Shown piece after piece: positions 40,863 to 49,748 of a DNA stretch of 64,000 nt. Made by a program: the position numbers and the translations under genes. The notes below the pieces were generated by a model. The model did not search any database. It saw only the letters and a list, made by a program, of their open reading frames with translations, and was not told the origin of the DNA. The first letter of the stretch is position 1, and every line of letters begins with the position of its first letter. This DNA comes from Hyphomicrobiales bacterium (GTDB lineage Bacteria; Pseudomonadota; Alphaproteobacteria; Rhizobiales; Beijerinckiaceae): the NCBI GenBank assembly GCA_900470095.1, contig UBZM01000058.1, positions 19,666 through 83,665 of the forward strand, given 5' to 3'.

Positions 40863-43019
40863 ATGTCAGCCTTGCTCATCATCATAGTTTTGAGTGCGCT
40901 ATCGATAGCCTACGGCATCTGGGCCTATGGCGATGTCATGAAGCGCGACGCCGGCAACCAGCGCATGCAGGAAATCTCCGGCGCGGTGGCCGAGGGCGCG
41001 CAGGCCTATCTGAAGCGTCAATACGTTACGATTGCCATGGTCGGCGCGGTGCTTTTCGTGGTCCTGACCTATCTGCTCGGCCAATGGGTCGGCATCGGCT
41101 TCCTGATCGGCGCCGTCCTCTCCGGCGCGGCCGGCTTCATCGGAATGAACGTCTCGGTCCGTGCCAATGTCCGCACCGCGCAGGCGGCGATGAAGTCGCT
41201 CGGTGACGGGCTTGATGTCGCCTTCAAGGCGGGCGCGGTCACCGGCATGCTGGTCGCCGGCCTCGCCCTGCTCGGCGTCGCCGTCTATTACGGCGTCCTG
41301 ACCTCGTTCCTCGGCTTCTCCCCGTCGAGCCGCACCGTCATCGACTCGCTCGTGGCGCTGGGCTTCGGCGCCTCGCTGATCTCGATCTTCGCCCGCCTCG
41401 GCGGCGGCATCTTCACCAAGGGCGCCGATGTCGGCGCCGATCTCGTCGGCAAGGTCGAAGCCGGCATTCCCGAGGATGATCCGCGCAACCCCGCGACCAT
41501 CGCCGACAATGTCGGTGACAATGTCGGCGACTGCGCCGGCATGGCTGCCGACCTGTTCGAGACCTATGCCGTGACGCTCGTCGCCACCATGGTGCTCTCG
41601 GCGATCTTCTTCGCCGGCCAGCCGGTGCTCGGCACGATGATGCTCTATCCGATGGCGATCGGCGCGGCCTGCATCGTGACCTCGATCATCGGCACCTTCT
41701 TCGTCAAGCTCGGCGCCAACCAGTCGATCATGGGCGCGCTCTACAAGGGCTTCATCGCCGCCGGGGTGCTCTCGGTCGGCGCGATCGCCATCGTCAACTG
41801 GCTGATGTTCGGCAGCTTCTCCACCGCGTTCACGACGGGGCAGGGCGTCAGCTTCACCTCCGCCAACCTGTTCGGTTGCGCGCTGGTCGGCCTGACCGTG
41901 ACGCTCTTCATCGTCGTCATCACCGAATACTATACCGGCACCGGCAAGCGCCCGGTGGTCTCGATCGCCCAGGCCTCGGTCACCGGCCATGGCACCAACG
42001 TCATCCAGGGCCTCGCGGTCTCGCTGGAATCGACCGCGGCGCCGACCATCGTGATCATCGCCGGCATCATCGTCTCCTACACGCTGGCCGGCCTGTTCGG
42101 CATCGCCATCGCCACCACTGCCATGCTGGCGCTGGCCGGCGTCGTCGTCGCGCTCGATGCCTTCGGCCCGGTCACCGACAATGCCGGCGGCATCGCCGAG
42201 ATGGCGGGCCTGCCCAAGGAGGTGCGCCACTCCACCGATGCGCTCGATGCGGTCGGCAACACCACCAAGGCCGTCACCAAGGGCTATGCGATCGGCTCCG
42301 CCGGCCTCGGCGCCCTGGTGCTCTTCGCGGCCTATACCTCGGACCTGAACTTCTTCATCGCCGAGGCCAACAAGGCAGGCTCGACCAGCTTCCAGTACTT
42401 CAAGGGCGTCACGGTCGATTTCAGCCTGTCCAACCCCTTCGTCGTCGTCGGCCTGCTGCTCGGCGGCCTCATTCCCTTCCTCTTCGGCGGCATGGGCATG
42501 ACCGCGGTCGGCCGCGCCGCCGGCTCGGTCGTCGAGGAGGTGCGTCGCCAGTTCAAGGAGAAGCCCGGCATCATGCTGGGTACGGACCGGCCGGATTACG
42601 GCCGCGCCGTCGACATGCTGACCAAGGCCGCGATCAAGGAGATGATCGTGCCCTCGCTGCTGCCGGTCCTGGCGCCGATCGTCACCTTCTTCGCCATCAA
42701 CGCCATTGCCGGCCGCAACCAGGCCTTCGCCTCGGTCGGCGCCATGCTGATGGGCGTCATCGTCACCGGCATCTTCGTCGCCATCTCGATGACCTCGGGC
42801 GGCGGCGCCTGGGACAACGCCAAGAAGAGCTTCGAGGACGGCTTCGTCGACAAGGACGGCGTGCGCCACATGAAGGGCTCCGAGGCGCATAAGGCCTCAG
42901 TCACCGGCGACACCGTCGGCGACCCCTACAAGGACACCGCCGGCCCGGCGGTGAACCCCGCGATCAAGATCACCAACATCATCGCGCTGCTGCTGCTGGC
43001 GATCCTGGCCCATTCCTGA
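40863..43019 (+). CDS. hppA: K+-independent H+-translocating pyrophosphatase
   Basis: Membrane pump coupling pyrophosphate hydrolysis to proton export. The 718-residue protein has about 16 helices, the substrate-binding block GADVGADLVGKVEAGIPEDDPRNPATIADNVGDNVGDCAG in two parts, and later DTVGDPYKDTAGPAVNP. In GNTTKAVTKGYAIGSAGLG a lysine (Lys469) stands where K+-dependent enzymes have alanine, so it is K+-independent. A strong terminator follows. The 251-bp upstream gap has a small CGGGG/CCCCG hairpin near the start. Confidence 0.96.
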   Translation: MSALLIIIVLSALSIAYGIWAYGDVMKRDAGNQRMQEISGAVAEGAQAYLKRQYVTIAMVGAVLFVVLTYLLGQWVGIGFLIGAVLSGAAGFIGMNVSVRANVRTAQAAMKSLGDGLDVAFKAGAVTGMLVAGLALLGVAVYYGVLTSFLGFSPSSRTVIDSLVALGFGASLISIFARLGGGIFTKGADVGADLVGKVEAGIPEDDPRNPATIADNVGDNVGDCAGMAADLFETYAVTLVATMVLSAIFFAGQPVLGTMMLYPMAIGAACIVTSIIGTFFVKLGANQSIMGALYKGFIAAGVLSVGAIAIVNWLMFGSFSTAFTTGQGVSFTSANLFGCALVGLTVTLFIVVITEYYTGTGKRPVVSIAQASVTGHGTNVIQGLAVSLESTAAPTIVIIAGIIVSYTLAGLFGIAIATTAMLALAGVVVALDAFGPVTDNAGGIAEMAGLPKEVRHSTDALDAVGNTTKAVTKGYAIGSAGLGALVLFAAYTSDLNFFIAEANKAGSTSFQYFKGVTVDFSLSNPFVVVGLLLGGLIPFLFGGMGMTAVGRAAGSVVEEVRRQFKEKPGIMLGTDRPDYGRAVDMLTKAAIKEMIVPSLLPVLAPIVTFFAINAIAGRNQAFASVGAMLMGVIVTGIFVAISMTSGGGAWDNAKKSFEDGFVDKDGVRHMKGSEAHKASVTGDTVGDPYKDTAGPAVNPAIKITNIIALLLLAILAHS

Positions 43020-43046
43020 GCCGGTTCGCACGGTACGCCGACATGG

Positions 43047-43073
43047 CCCCGCGGAGCGATCCGCGGGGTTTTT
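43047..43073 (+). terminator. Intrinsic terminator after hppA
   Basis: CCCCGCGG (43047-43054) pairs with CCGCGGGG (43061-43068), loop of six, followed by TTTTT. It lies 28 bp after the hppA stop. Confidence 0.88.
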
Positions 43074-43119
43074 CTTTGAGGAGTTTTTCCTCGATGGCGC
43101 AACGGCTTGGCGTGCCAAC

Positions 43120-43148
43120 TTGAATCAAGCTGGCGGCGACTTGAATCA
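43120..43148. repeat. Pair of TTGAATCA motifs at 21-bp spacing
   Basis: TTGAATCA occurs at 43120-43127 and 43141-43148, exactly 21 bp apart, 90-120 bp upstream of the DMT exporter gene. The same motif and period occur at 12848-12897. Each includes a GANTC site. Confidence 0.6.
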
Positions 43149-43238
43149 GGATGTGAAGCTGCGGCCGGGACCGTAGCGTTCCTGCAAGCTCCGGGCGGTC
43201 CGCGATGGCATTGTCTCTCCAACAGAAGGAGAGCCACC

Positions 43239-44183
43239 ATGACGACCCCAGCCGCTGCTGCACCCGCCGAGGTCAGGTCCGGGCAGGTCAGGTCCGGGCA
43301 TGCCGTCGAGCTTGCCCTGCTGCTCCTGCTCGCCACCCTCTGGGGCGGCTCCTACACCTTCATCAAGATCGGCGTGGAGACGATTCCGCCCCTGACCCTG
43401 ATCGCCGGGCGTACCCTGATCGCGGGCGCGATCTTGCTGGCCGTCATCCGCTGGCGCGGCCTGAGGCTGCCGCGCGAGCTCGACAGCTGGCGCAAGTTCC
43501 TGTTCCAGGCCTGCCTGAACAGTGCCGTTCCCTTCACCCTGATCGCCTGGGCCGAGCGCAGCGTCGATGCCGGCCTTGCCGCGATCCTGAATGCGACGAC
43601 CCCGGTCTTCGTCTTCCTGATCACGCTGGCGCTGACCCGGAGCCGCGAGGTCGACCTGCGCAAGGCCTTTGGCGTTGCGGCCGGGCTCGCCGGCATCACC
43701 CTGGTGGTCGGGATGCAGGCGCTGGGCGGGGTCGGCAGCGAGCTGGTCGCGCAGCTCGCCATCGTGCTCGCCACGGTCTGCTATGCCTGCGCCGCCCTGT
43801 TCGGCCGCCACTTCACCGGCTTTGATCCGCTCATCCCTGCCGCCGGCTCGCTGATCTGTGGCGCGGCGCTGCTCACGCCGGTCGCGTTGGTCGTCGACCG
43901 GCCCTGGACGCTGAGCCCCTCGCAGGATTCGCTCTATGCGCTCCTGGCGCTGGCGGCGGTCTCGACCGCGCTCGCCTTCGCCATTTATTTCCGCCTGATC
44001 CGCACGCTCGGTCCCGTCGGCACCACGGCGGTGTCCTATCTGCGCGTGCCGGTCGGCGTCGCGATCGGCATCGTCTTCCTCGGCGAGCGCCTGAGCCCGA
44101 CGGCCTGGGCGGGGCTCACCCTGGTCATCCCTGGCGTGATCGCGATGACGCTGCCCGAGCGCAAGCCGGAGCAGCCGGCCTAG
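43239..44183 (+). CDS. DMT superfamily (EamA) transporter
   Basis: A 314-residue membrane protein with two EamA repeats and about ten helices: LALLLLLATLWGGSYTFIKIG opens the first repeat, and LAIVLATVCYACAALFGRHF the second. Typical members export amino acids or metabolites; the substrate is unknown. The ATG at 43239 has GAAGGAGAGCC just upstream. Codons 12-21 come from a perfect 15-bp tandem duplication (43271-43300), giving VRSGQ-VRSGH before the first helix. Confidence 0.9.
   Translation: MTTPAAAAPAEVRSGQVRSGHAVELALLLLLATLWGGSYTFIKIGVETIPPLTLIAGRTLIAGAILLAVIRWRGLRLPRELDSWRKFLFQACLNSAVPFTLIAWAERSVDAGLAAILNATTPVFVFLITLALTRSREVDLRKAFGVAAGLAGITLVVGMQALGGVGSELVAQLAIVLATVCYACAALFGRHFTGFDPLIPAAGSLICGAALLTPVALVVDRPWTLSPSQDSLYALLALAAVSTALAFAIYFRLIRTLGPVGTTAVSYLRVPVGVAIGIVFLGERLSPTAWAGLTLVIPGVIAMTLPERKPEQPA
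43271..43300. repeat. Perfect 15-bp tandem duplication in the DMT gene
   Basis: GGTCAGGTCCGGGCA is repeated head to tail (43271-43285 and 43286-43300). It keeps frame and duplicates VRSG in the cytosolic N-terminus. Confidence 0.95.
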
Positions 44184-44200
44184 GCAAATTCTCGTCCCAA

Positions 44201-44238
44201 ACAAAAACCCCTGCGGCGTGGGCCGCAGGGGTTTTTGT
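44201..44238. terminator. Bidirectional intrinsic terminator
   Basis: A perfect 17-bp stem (44201-44217 with 44222-44238) with a 4-base loop carries A-runs on one side and T-runs on the other. It ends the convergent DMT exporter and bamE transcripts. Confidence 0.92.
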
Positions 44239-44264
44239 GTTCGGTCGATACGGTCGGGTGCCGC

Positions 44265-44777
44265 TCAGTTGCTGGGCCCGCCCAGGCCGCCGAGCGGCGA
44301 GAACTTGGTGACGCCGCGGAAGAGGTTGCGCAGGAAGCTCTGCTCCTCGCCGCCGGTGACGGTGGTGCGGCTGATGAAGTCGAAGATCACGCCGTCCTGG
44401 AGGCCGTACTGGGCGATGCGCTCGACCTTGAAGGACTTGTTGAAATAGATCACCAGCACCTTCTGGTCGATGACGCTGGGTTCCTGGAACTGGAAGCGGC
44501 GGCGCACCGTCTGGCTGATGTAGTAGAAAGTCCGGTTCCCGACGGTCGAGGTCGTCGAGGGCGTGCCCAGTATGGTCAGCACCTGCTGCACATCCATGCC
44601 GGTCTTCACCTGCGAGACCAGACGCTCGTCCATGACGAAGCCGCGGGTGTATTGTTCGTTCAGCCCCGCCGATGTCGGCAGCACGAAGCCGCCCCGATCT
44701 GCTCCGCATCCGGCTAGAGCGAGTGACGAGGTCGCGAGAAGGCCGAGGAGGGCCGCGCGGCGGGTCATGTCGATCAT
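44265..44777 (-). CDS. bamE: Outer membrane protein assembly factor BamE (SmpA/OmlA)
   Basis: Lipoprotein component of the BAM complex inserting outer-membrane barrels. The 170-residue protein has a lipoprotein signal (AALLGLLATSSLALAGC, lipobox LAGC) and the SmpA/OmlA fold: LNEQYTRGFVMDERLVSQVKTGMDVQQVLTILGTPSTTS, then RTFYYISQTVRRRF and VIYFNKSFKVERIAQYGLQDG. The start could also be Met at 44768. It is divergent from a ubiquinol-cytochrome c chaperone gene, an arrangement usual in Rhizobiales. Confidence 0.92.
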   Translation of the reverse strand: MIDMTRRAALLGLLATSSLALAGCGADRGGFVLPTSAGLNEQYTRGFVMDERLVSQVKTGMDVQQVLTILGTPSTTSTVGNRTFYYISQTVRRRFQFQEPSVIDQKVLVIYFNKSFKVERIAQYGLQDGVIFDFISRTTVTGGEEQSFLRNLFRGVTKFSPLGGLGGPSN

Positions 44778-44901
44778 GCGGGAGAATCCAGGAGCAGAGT
44801 GGGCAAGGAGGTATCCGAAGCCGCTTGTCAAACGGGTAGAGGTTGGCGTAACGCCCGAGAATGGCTTTGGCAAGGCAGTGGCGGCGAGCGGAGATGCGCT
44901 G

Positions 44902-45447
44902 GTGATCTTCGGCTTGTTCGGAAAACGCGCAAAACGGCTCGCGCCGGTCGAGGCGCTGCTGGCCCGCGTGGCTGACGCGTCGCGCCAGCCGGGCCTCTAT
45001 ATCGGCGGCGGCATCCCCGACACATTCGAAGGGCGCTTCGAATCGCTGACGCTGCATGCCTTCCTGATTCTGCGCCGCCTGCGCGAACTTCCGGCGCCGG
45101 CCGGCGATCTGGCACAGGATTTCGTCGATGCCTGCTTCGCCTATCTCGAGCTCGGCTTTCGCCAGGGCGGGATCAGCGACATCGCCGTGCCCAAGCGCAT
45201 GAAGAAGATCGGGCAAAGCTTCTACGGACGCATCAAGGCCTATGAGACCGCGCTTGCTGCGCCTGAGCCAGGCGCGCTGGCCGAGGCCCTGCGCCGCAAT
45301 GTCAGCCCGGGCGAGGAGGCGACAGCCCTGGCCGATTATGTCGGCCAGGCACAACAGCGCCTGTCGCAGCTCGATCTTGACGCAATTTTGGGGCAGGAGA
45401 CTCTCTTCCCTGCATTCCCGGTTCACGAAAGTACCCCCAGTGTCTGA
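44902..45447 (+). CDS. Ubiquinol-cytochrome c chaperone family protein
   Basis: A 181-residue protein of the UQCC1/CBP3 family, which in mitochondria and alphaproteobacteria assists assembly of the cytochrome bc1 complex. Core: ESLTLHAFLILRRLRELP, LAQDFVDACFAYLELGFRQGGISDIAVPKRMKKIGQSFYGRIKAYE. The GTG at 44902 (MIFGLFGKR) is chosen because GGAG lies eight bases upstream and the N-terminus matches the family. Its stop overlaps the probable start of the yceD gene. Confidence 0.88.
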   Translation: MIFGLFGKRAKRLAPVEALLARVADASRQPGLYIGGGIPDTFEGRFESLTLHAFLILRRLRELPAPAGDLAQDFVDACFAYLELGFRQGGISDIAVPKRMKKIGQSFYGRIKAYETALAAPEPGALAEALRRNVSPGEEATALADYVGQAQQRLSQLDLDAILGQETLFPAFPVHESTPSV

Positions 45448-46000
45448 TTCCGCTCGTGCCTTGCCGCTGAGCCAGCCCGTCCGCGTCGAAACGATCAAGC
45501 CGCGTGGCACCCATATCGTGGTCAGGCCCGAGGGCTCGGCGCTCGCCGGGCTCGCCCGTGCGCTCGACCTGCCTTCGATCGAAGCGCTCGAGGCGCGCTA
45601 TGAGCTCGCGCGCAATGGCGAGCGCGTGAAGCTGGAGGGCGAGATCGCGGCGCAACTGCATCAAACCTGCATCATCACGCTCGAGGCCTTCCCCGTCAGC
45701 ATCAAGCTGCCCGTGAAACTCGATTTCGCGCCGGAGGCCGAGGCCCTCGCCGCCGCCCGCCGCGAGGAAGAGGAGGCGGAGAAGGGCGAGATCGACATCG
45801 AGGTCATGCTCAACGAGGAAGACCCGCCGGAGCCGATCATCGACGGCATGATCGACCTTGGCGCGATCACCCTCGAGTTCCTGGCCCTCGGGCTCGATCC
45901 CTATCCGCGCAAGCCCGGGGCGAGTTTCGAAGCGCAGGTCGACGACCCGGCGCTTGCATCGCCCTTCGCGGCCCTGGCCAAACTGAAACGCGGCGAATGA
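45440..46000 (+). CDS. DUF177/YceD family protein
   Basis: A 186-residue protein of the YceD/DUF177 family, linked in other bacteria and plants to 23S rRNA accumulation and to rpmF. It has VRPEGSALAGLARALDLPSIEALEARYEL, the conserved Cys loop LHQTCIITLEAFPVSI, and the acidic EIDIEVMLNEEDPPEPIIDGMIDLGAITLEFLALGLDPYPRKPG. The GTG start at 45440 overlaps the chaperone stop by eight bases; it is the best guess rather than proven. plsX follows 112 bp later, as in related genomes. Confidence 0.85.
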   Translation: MSDSARALPLSQPVRVETIKPRGTHIVVRPEGSALAGLARALDLPSIEALEARYELARNGERVKLEGEIAAQLHQTCIITLEAFPVSIKLPVKLDFAPEAEALAAARREEEEAEKGEIDIEVMLNEEDPPEPIIDGMIDLGAITLEFLALGLDPYPRKPGASFEAQVDDPALASPFAALAKLKRGE

Positions 46001-46112
46001 CGGCTTTGCCGCCACGCGCAGTGGCTTGCGGCGGCTCGCCAAGTCGCTATTGTCCGCCGCCGCCCTATTTTGCGCCACAGCGGCCGAGCCCCTCGGGAAC
46101 AATCAGCACCCA

Positions 46113-47168
46113 ATGAAACGACCAGTTACAATCGCGCTCGATGCGATGGGCGGGGACCATGGCCCCGCCGTCGTCGTGCCCGGCGCGGCGCTGACCCTCG
46201 AGCGGCGGCCCGACGCGCGCTTCGTCATCTTCGGCGATCAGGCCCTGGTCCTGCCGCTTCTGGAGGCTCACCCGAAGCTCAAGGCGGTGACGACCTTCCA
46301 CCACACGGAAGTGTCGGTGAAGATGGACGACAAGCCGAGCCAGGCCCTGCGCTATGGCCGCTACAAGTCCTCGATGTGGCGCGCGATCGACGCGACCAAG
46401 ACCGGTGAGGCCGACGTTACCGTCTCGGCCGGCAATACCGGCGCCCTGATGGCGATGTCGAAATTCTGCCTGAAGTCGATGCCGCAGGTCGACCGCCCGG
46501 CGATCGCGGCGCTCTGGCCGACGGTCCGCGGCGAGAGCGTCGTGTTGGATGTCGGCGCGACGATCGGCGCCGATGCGCGCCATCTCGTCGATCTCGCGGT
46601 GATGGGCGCGGCCATGGCCCGCGTCGTCTTCGATCTCGACCGGCCGACCGTCGGCCTGCTCAATGTCGGCGTCGAGGAGATCAAGGGCGTCGAGGCCGTC
46701 AAGGAGGCCGGGCGCATCCTGCGCGAGGGCAACCTGCCGCATCTCGACTATCGCGGCTTCGTCGAGGGCGACGACCTCGGCAAGGGCACGGTCGACGTCG
46801 TGGTGACCGAGGGCTTCACCGGCAACATCGCCCTGAAGACGGCCGAGGGCACCGCCCGGCAGATCGGCGAGTATCTGCGCGCCGCGATGAGCCGGTCGCT
46901 GATGGCCAAGATCGGCTATCTCTTCGCACGTGGCGCATTTGCCGCGTTGAAGGACAAGATGGATCCGCGCAAGGTCAATGGCGGCGTTTTCCTCGGGCTC
47001 GAAGGCATCGTCATCAAGAGCCATGGCGGGACGGACGCGATCGGTTTCGCCAGCGCGACCGAACTGGCCTATGAGATGGCGCGCGATGACCTGATGGCCA
47101 AGCTGCGCGAGATGGTGGCTGCCTCGGTGCAGCCGGAGACGGCGCCTCAGCCCGCTGCCGTCGAATAG
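46113..47168 (+). CDS. plsX: Phosphate acyltransferase PlsX
   Basis: Makes acyl-phosphate from acyl-ACP to start phospholipid synthesis. The 351-residue protein opens ITIALDAMGGDHGP (here VTIALDAMGGDHGP), and has VSVKMDDKPSQALRYGR, SAGNTGALMAMSKF, NVGVEEIKGVEAVKEAG, DVVVTEGFTGNIALKTAEG and VKINSHGG-like VIKSHGGTDAIGF. The ATG at 46113 is set by the family N-terminus. Operon plsX-fabH-ihfA-merR is conserved in alphaproteobacteria. Confidence 0.96.
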   Translation: MKRPVTIALDAMGGDHGPAVVVPGAALTLERRPDARFVIFGDQALVLPLLEAHPKLKAVTTFHHTEVSVKMDDKPSQALRYGRYKSSMWRAIDATKTGEADVTVSAGNTGALMAMSKFCLKSMPQVDRPAIAALWPTVRGESVVLDVGATIGADARHLVDLAVMGAAMARVVFDLDRPTVGLLNVGVEEIKGVEAVKEAGRILREGNLPHLDYRGFVEGDDLGKGTVDVVVTEGFTGNIALKTAEGTARQIGEYLRAAMSRSLMAKIGYLFARGAFAALKDKMDPRKVNGGVFLGLEGIVIKSHGGTDAIGFASATELAYEMARDDLMAKLREMVAASVQPETAPQPAAVE

Positions 47169-47179
47169 GGATCCCTGAC

Positions 47180-48157
47180 TTGTCCATTCTGCGATCTGTG
47201 GTTTGCGGATGCGGCTCCTATCTGCCGGAGCGCATCGTCACCAATGCCGAGCTTGCCGAGCGCGTCGACACGACCGACGAGTGGATCGTCCAGCGCACCG
47301 GCATCCACCAGCGCCATATTGCGGCCGATGACGAACCGACCTCGGTGGTCGGTCTCAAGGCGGCGCAGGCGGCCCTGGCCGATGCCGGCATGGATGCGTC
47401 CGAGATCGACCTGATCATCGTCGCCACCGCCACGCCGGACCATACCTTTCCGGCAACCGCGACCCAGATCCAGGCTGCGCTGGGCATCACCGAAGGCGCG
47501 GCCTTCGACCTGCAGGCGGTCTGCTCCGGCTTCGTCTTCGCCCTCGCGACCGCCGATAATTTCATCAAGGCCGGGGGGGCCCGCGCCGCGCTCGTGATCG
47601 GTGCCGAGACCTTCTCCCGGATTCTCGACTGGGAAGACCGCACCACCTGCGTCCTGTTCGGCGATGGCGCCGGTGCCGTCGTGCTCAAGGCGGAGCAGGG
47701 AGAGGGCACGCTCGCCGACCGCGGTGTTCTCGCGACGCATATCCGCTCCGACGGACGCTACAAGAACAAGCTCTATGTCGACGGCGGCGCAGGCTCGACC
47801 AAGACGGTCGGTTTCCTGCGCATGGAGGGCAAGGAGGTCTTCCGCCACGCGGTGCTCAACCTGGCCGAGACCGTCCGCCACACCTTCGCCGCGACCGGGC
47901 TCAGCGGAAACGATATCGACTGGTTCGTGCCGCACCAGGCCAACCGGCGCATCATCGATGCCACCGCCGACAAGCTCGGCATCGCGCATGACCGCGTCGT
48001 GGTGACCGTCGACAGGCACGGCAACACCTCGGCCGCCTCGATTCCGCTGGCTCTGGCGGAGGCCCATCGCGACGGGCGAATCCAGCCCGGCCAGCTCGTC
48101 CTGATCGAGGCGATGGGCGGCGGCTTTACCTGGGGGTCGGCCTTGATCCGCTGGTGA
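47180..48157 (+). CDS. fabH: 3-oxoacyl-[ACP] synthase III
   Basis: Starts each fatty-acid cycle by condensing acetyl-CoA with malonyl-ACP. The 325-residue protein has the catalytic triad: Cys115 in DLQAVCSGFVFAL, His in VPHQANRRI and Asn in HGNTSAASIPLAL. The N-terminus SVVCGCGSYLPERIVTNAELAERVDTTDEW in two parts is typical. The start is a TTG at 47180 with weak upstream signal, 11 bp after plsX; no ATG is available that keeps the conserved N-terminus. Confidence 0.96.
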   Translation: MSILRSVVCGCGSYLPERIVTNAELAERVDTTDEWIVQRTGIHQRHIAADDEPTSVVGLKAAQAALADAGMDASEIDLIIVATATPDHTFPATATQIQAALGITEGAAFDLQAVCSGFVFALATADNFIKAGGARAALVIGAETFSRILDWEDRTTCVLFGDGAGAVVLKAEQGEGTLADRGVLATHIRSDGRYKNKLYVDGGAGSTKTVGFLRMEGKEVFRHAVLNLAETVRHTFAATGLSGNDIDWFVPHQANRRIIDATADKLGIAHDRVVVTVDRHGNTSAASIPLALAEAHRDGRIQPGQLVLIEAMGGGFTWGSALIRW

Positions 48158-48345
48158 GCATTTCGGCTGAGAACGCTGGCACTTAGGACAGTTTCTCTTC
48201 CCTTTTTTTGCCATTTCGACCAAGCGCGCCACTAAACGGCGCTCGAGGATTGACCGGACCGTCCGGGACGCATAGCGTCCGGCGTCCGTAATGGCGCAAG
48301 GCTGGTGACGAGGTCGCCGGCCCATGAACGCCTTGGAGGCTATGA

Positions 48346-48660
48346 ATGGCGGGGCAAACGGTCACTCGCGCCGATTTGTGCGAGGCTGTGTATCAGAAGA
48401 TCGGTCTGTCGCGGACAGAGTCGTCGAAACTTGTCGAAGCGGTGCTCGACGAGATCTGCGACGCCGTTGCGCGCGGCGAGAATGTGAAATTATCGTCCTT
48501 TGGCTCGTTCGTCGTGCGAGACAAAGGCGAGCGAATCGGGCGTAATCCGAAAACGGGCGTTGAGGTCCCCATCGAGCCGCGTCGCGTGATGGTGTTCAAG
48601 CCTTCGAATGTGATGAAGGCGCGCATCAACGGGCAAGCGGGCGAGGGCGACGAGGAGTGA
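48346..48660 (+). CDS. ihfA: Integration host factor subunit alpha
   Basis: DNA-bending nucleoid protein acting as a heterodimer with IHF beta. The 104-residue protein has TRADLCEAVYQKIGLSR, VKLSSFGSFVVRDKGERIGRNPKTG in the beta-arm and PRRVMVFKPSNVMKARI near the end. The ATG at 48346 has TTGGAGG seven bases upstream. The 188-bp gap after fabH includes a T-rich run. The stop overlaps the next gene's GTG. Confidence 0.95.
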   Translation: MAGQTVTRADLCEAVYQKIGLSRTESSKLVEAVLDEICDAVARGENVKLSSFGSFVVRDKGERIGRNPKTGVEVPIEPRRVMVFKPSNVMKARINGQAGEGDEE

Positions 48661-49235
48661 GTCTGGAGTTCCACACCGGCAATGTAGAGGCCGAATTGGA
48701 CACCAAGAGCCCAGATGCCTTCCGGACAATCAGCGAGGTCGCAGACGACCTCGACATCCCCCAGCACGTCCTGCGTTTCTGGGAAACGCGCTTTACCCAG
48801 ATCAAGCCGCTCAAGCGCGGTGGCGGCCGGCGCTATTACCGGCCGGACGATGTCGCCCTCCTGAAGGGCATTCGCCGACTGCTTTACGGCGAGGGCTATA
48901 CGATCAAGGGCTTGCAGCGGATCCTGAAGGACCAGGGGCCGCGCCATGTCCAGGCCATTGGCCGGGGCGGGCCGATCGGCGGGCAGGCTCCTGCTGCGGC
49001 TGCCGCGCCCGTGCCGGCGCCGCGTCGGCCCATGCCGGCGAACGCCGCAGACGGCGCCGATGACGAATTGCCCTGGCAGCTCGATATGGAACCGGCGCAG
49101 CCGGAGGAGCCCGATCACCGGGCCGAGTTCGGCGACGATCTGATCCTGCTGAGAGCCGCGCTCGTCGAAATGACGGAATGCCAGCGCGTCCTGCGCGGCG
49201 TGTTGCAGCCGGAACTTGGTGGCGACGCGGGCTGA
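48657..49235 (+). CDS. MerR family transcriptional regulator
   Basis: A 192-residue MerR-like regulator conserved after ihfA in Rhizobiales. The helix-turn-helix is FRTISEVADDLDIPQHVLRFWETRFTQI in two parts, then RGGGRRYYRPDDVALLKGIRRLLYGEGYTIKGLQRIL. A Pro/Ala-rich linker (about residues 105-130) leads to a short helical end (LILLRAALVEMTECQRVL). No metal-binding cysteines are present, so it is not a metal sensor. GTGA overlap with ihfA suggests coupling. Confidence 0.9.
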   Translation: MSLEFHTGNVEAELDTKSPDAFRTISEVADDLDIPQHVLRFWETRFTQIKPLKRGGGRRYYRPDDVALLKGIRRLLYGEGYTIKGLQRILKDQGPRHVQAIGRGGPIGGQAPAAAAAPVPAPRRPMPANAADGADDELPWQLDMEPAQPEEPDHRAEFGDDLILLRAALVEMTECQRVLRGVLQPELGGDAG

Positions 49236-49286
49236 GAGGCCCGCATCGCGGTTGGCTGTCTTCCCAGAGATCAGGAAACACTGGAA

Positions 49287-49748
49287 TCAGGAAACGGGCG
49301 TGGCCCGTGCCGCACGCAGGCGGCGGCTGAAGCGCGAGCTGCGCGTGCGGGATTCGATCCTGGCGGTCGGCACCAGCGTGGCCACGACCGGATTCGGATA
49401 GTGCTCCAGCGTCGAGCCGGTCACGGCATCGACGCCCATTCCGACGACGCCCCCGACGATGACGTTTCCGGCGAAGCCGGCAGCTCCTGCCCCGGCGATC
49501 CGGGTCGAGACCGGGATCTGGGCATCGTGGAAGCCGCGCTTGCTGTAGCTGACCGTGAATTCCGACTTGCGGCTGACCTCGATCGTGCAGGGCGTCGAGG
49601 GGCAGCTATGCCCCGTCGAGGTGCGTGCGTCCGCGCCCGGCGGAATGCTGTCGATCGTAACCTGGCTTGTCGTACCCCGTGTGACGGTGGCGCAGCCGCC
49701 GAGCAGCGCGGCGCCTACGATCAAACCCACCCATGTCCCCAGATTCAT
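49287..49748 (-). CDS. Predicted lipoprotein with PEGA-like domain
   Basis: A 153-residue exported lipoprotein. The signal MNLGTWVGLIVGAALLGGC has the lipobox LGGC, so the mature protein starts at Cys. A PEGA-like stretch follows (TSQVTIDSIPPGADARTSTGHSCPSTPC, in parts), with a Cys pair that may form a disulfide. A glycine-rich hydrophobic segment (AGAGAAGFAGNVIVGGVVGMGVDAVTG) resembles the glycine-zipper of other envelope lipoproteins. The start at 49748 is chosen for the signal peptide; a longer frame to 49868 has none. Function unknown. Confidence 0.78.
   Translation of the reverse strand: MNLGTWVGLIVGAALLGGCATVTRGTTSQVTIDSIPPGADARTSTGHSCPSTPCTIEVSRKSEFTVSYSKRGFHDAQIPVSTRIAGAGAAGFAGNVIVGGVVGMGVDAVTGSTLEHYPNPVVATLVPTARIESRTRSSRFSRRLRAARATPVS

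Noticed and set aside
40899..42890. 663-codon minus-strand frame opposite hppA
   Set aside because: Composed of His/Asp/Gly/Arg-rich runs produced by reading a GC-rich membrane protein gene backwards; no family resemblance.
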